Shown here: positions 61,701 to 64,000 of the stretch, piece after piece
Layout: every line of letters starts with the position of its first letter
Position numbering within the stretch: position 1 is the stretch's first letter
Assembly (NCBI RefSeq): GCF_030848805.1
Contig: NC_092365.1
Location: forward strand, 16,793,049-16,857,048
Direction: 5' to 3'
Source of the DNA: Temnothorax longispinosus
Taxonomy: Eukaryota > Arthropoda > Insecta > Hymenoptera > Formicidae
DNA length: 64,000 nucleotides
The notes under the pieces: model-generated
The model's database searches: none
The model's input: the letters and a program-made list of their open reading frames with translations, nothing else
Told to the model about the DNA's origin: nothing
Program-made: the position numbers and the translations under genes

Positions 61701-64000
61701 AGAAAATATTCTTTGCGGAATTAATATGTCGAATTAACATAACAGCCTAAACTTTTAAAACTTGCATTAAGAATCCTCTTCACTAGTTATGTACACGAAG
61801 TTATCGGCGGTACTACATACAGCTGTGTTGGTACAGGTTTTTTCATTAAACGCGAAAGAAAAATTTTAATTTTCTCTGATGGCTGTGAGGGAATTCATAA
61901 GTTCTTTCGCAAGAGATACCCTTTCTTTTTAGTACTAATATTCACGTTGTTGTAAAAGTGCATAGATGCCGTTCTAACCGAATTTTTCTGGATGTCAGTA
62001 GAGTTTATGAATTTATTTTTGAAATGCCATTAAAACGTATCACAAATATACAGCGAGGATGCGACGTTGTTGCGTGACCTTCCGTTTAAATATTTTTTTT
62101 TCTTGCACGCGAACCAAAGAAGCGTCGGCGCATTTGCATAATAACTAAGAATTTGCATAATGGGAAAGAATGTATAATACGAAGTTATACGAGCATGTGT
62201 GCACTGGTGCTCCTATTACGGTTGTTCCGCAGGATACCAGGACAGTCTGCGATGTTAATGAAACTAACCGAAGAAGATTTTGCATGACGTTCCGACTAAA
62301 ATGTAAGTGCCCGCATGCTCGCTGTAATCATTACATGCGACTGCGATCGATTTTCGTGTGCTTTGGTAATTCGACGAGAGAGCTCCATTGACATTCCAGG
62401 ACTATCGATTACTCAGTCGATGATCGGTGTTTTCAAATACTCGACGGCAATTTCCGTCTCGTCATTTCATTTGCATGAAATTCGTGCTACGTTAATTATT
62501 TAAGCCAATTACATTTACGTGCCAATAATCGAAGTATTATTTTTAATCTATCTAATATCGCGTTGTCATATTTATATCCTGATTAATTTTTAAGTAACTA
62601 TCTATTTATTATTTATCAAACTTTAATTTATGTAAAATATCTGTGTTGAAATCAAATCTCGAATAGTTTCACGTATTTTAGATGCATAATTTTACAACAT
62701 ATAATTGTTTAGGATAAATTTAGTTTAAAAAATTGTAAATATGCAAAAGTTGCAAAGAGACAGTATAGTAAAAAATTGATCGGTGTTCTCTTCGATGCAT
62801 CAGGATTGCCAGTCGTTAGCTCATCGCGTTCGAGGCGATGCATAACAACGGCAAAGTAAATACCGGTACGGTATTCCGACCTATCTACCTTATTGGCGGA
62901 TTGTTGGCCCATGCAAAGATCGATGTTCCTTCAGAGATGTTATTTGGGCGCCACCGGAAACTACGCCCGGAAATGTCGGCGCTGTTGAATAGTGGTCGTG
63001 TTTTGGCCCACCCTGTACGTGTCGGTCGGTTGTATAGGTGTTTTGCACGTTAACATATATATACACACACGCACGCACACGCGAAGATCCAACGTCGGAC
63101 GAGTATCTTCTCTTCGTTCCTCGTTCCTCTCGCGTCGCCGTCTTCAGTTGGTACAGGATTTAAGGAAGGAAGGTACTATATTTGGCTGCCAGGTACCGCC
63201 CATCTCGTTTATGCGCCCTGCCTGACTCAGCAAGGTCGTAAAAGGCCTTCTTATTCGCAGAAACGATTTCTCGCAGAGAATCTTGTTTGCTGCCAATATC
63301 ATTCCTGCGAAATCCTACCTGCCTCTGACTCTCTTTCTCGGATTTTAGATCCCCTTTAAAACGGCACCGCGCAGTCGGCATAATTTTCAAATTGCAACGA
63401 GCACTTCTGCATTTCGACTGCACGAAGCTGAGCTGAAGATATATTGCTATTACTAAAAATAGACTTTCATATACTTACTGCGTTTCTGCTTTAATATTGC
63501 TCGCTTACCCGAAAATTATTCATGATGGAAAATGAATTTTCATCATTTAGTGTTAGCTTAGTCGCAATAACACGTTATAGAGACGTTATCTCTCATGCGC
63601 GTAGACATGCCTGTCTGATCTAAAATTGTAATAATTGCTCCTGCTGTGTTAGGCAAATCGATTTCCCGGGTGGACGAAACCGTTTGTTTACCTCTAAAAT
63701 GCTCGCGATGCGCGATGGATGGCCATGTTCATAAATTAATATCCTGAGTTATAATTTTCTCTCTTGGTACATCCGCATCGCAATAATGCCACAAACCCGT
63801 CGAATCCCTCGACGAGCCCACAAAATGCAATATCGTGCGATCTTCTACAGCTGACAACAGTCAGTTACCTATCGCAAAAACGTGAAGCACGAGGTGCTTT
63901 AATGTAATCCCGCGATGGAGAAAAAATAATATTATTCTAGTCCCGGCCCGTCCAAAGTTGTCGGACGCTATGGGAAAGTTGCCACGCGCCCGTGACAAAG
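58758..64000. other. Non-coding stretch to the window end
   Basis: No recognisable gene or RNA. Microsatellites are noted separately. A 73-codon plus frame at 62170-62391 has several cysteines but no recognised family. The segment 62960-63020 ends GTTTTGGCCCACCCTGTA, which recalls a mariner end, but no partner was found. Confidence 0.4.
59895..59968. repeat. (CT)n and (TATC)n compound microsatellite
   Basis: A CT run (59895-59918) is followed after a short T-rich spacer by seven TATC units (about 59939-59968). Confidence 0.9.

Noticed and set aside
62170..62391. Cysteine-containing 73-codon frame
   Set aside because: The cysteine spacing fits no domain I know and there is no signal peptide. 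Chance frame is more likely.
62960..63020. Possible mariner end (TTTTGGCCCACCCTGTA)
   Set aside because: No inverted partner, no TA flanks and no transposase remnant could be found.

Overview
This window is nuclear DNA from an insect, most likely a hymenopteran such as an ant. The evidence is spliced genes with short GT-AG introns, animal protein families that match insect-type sequences, an AT-rich background broken by CpG-rich promoter blocks, short palindromic DNA transposons, and a TTAGG tract of the insect telomere type. I could not run a search, so the species call is an inference.

Left part (1-17 kb) is gene-dense. It holds the last five exons of cullin-3 (+), a complete six-exon SDR of the retinol dehydrogenase 13 type (+), a single-coding-exon FKBP-like TPR protein resembling FKBPL (+), and a complete atlastin GTPase gene (-) whose eight coding exons run from 16741 down to 8823. 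Atlastin and the FKBPL-like gene are convergent, and the 2.7 kb between them is probably mostly atlastin 3' UTR. Atlastin has a GC-AG intron and a possible 24-nt microexon. It probably also has a second, distal promoter at about 24.6 kb, where a short exon encodes an alternative N-terminus in the right splice phase.

Middle part (17-30.8 kb) has two CpG-rich blocks (about 21.7-24.7 kb and 26.4-28.9 kb). The first carries the distal atlastin first exon on the minus strand. The second carries candidate untranslated first exons on the plus strand. The gap between them is packed with four palindromic MITE-like elements. At 30.1-30.7 kb there is a 594-bp element with 18-bp terminal inverted repeats and a 9-bp target duplication (Mutator/MULE-like). 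It contains a 40-nt exon-like segment related to one at 48.5 kb.

Right part (30.8-64 kb) has no protein-coding gene that I can recognise. Its main structure is a diverged inverted duplication with arms at about 45.4-47.0 kb and 47.7-49.7 kb around a CpG-rich centre. Each arm carries the same pair of small exon-like blocks pointing outward. The right copy keeps a start codon and both donors. The left copy has lost the ATG and one donor. Further right are a TATA-type promoter candidate (52.8 kb), a dispersed 200-bp repeat, a 223-bp TA-flanked palindromic element and several microsatellites. This 30+ kb is best read as 5' introns and regulatory DNA of a plus-strand gene whose coding body lies beyond the window, but that is inference.
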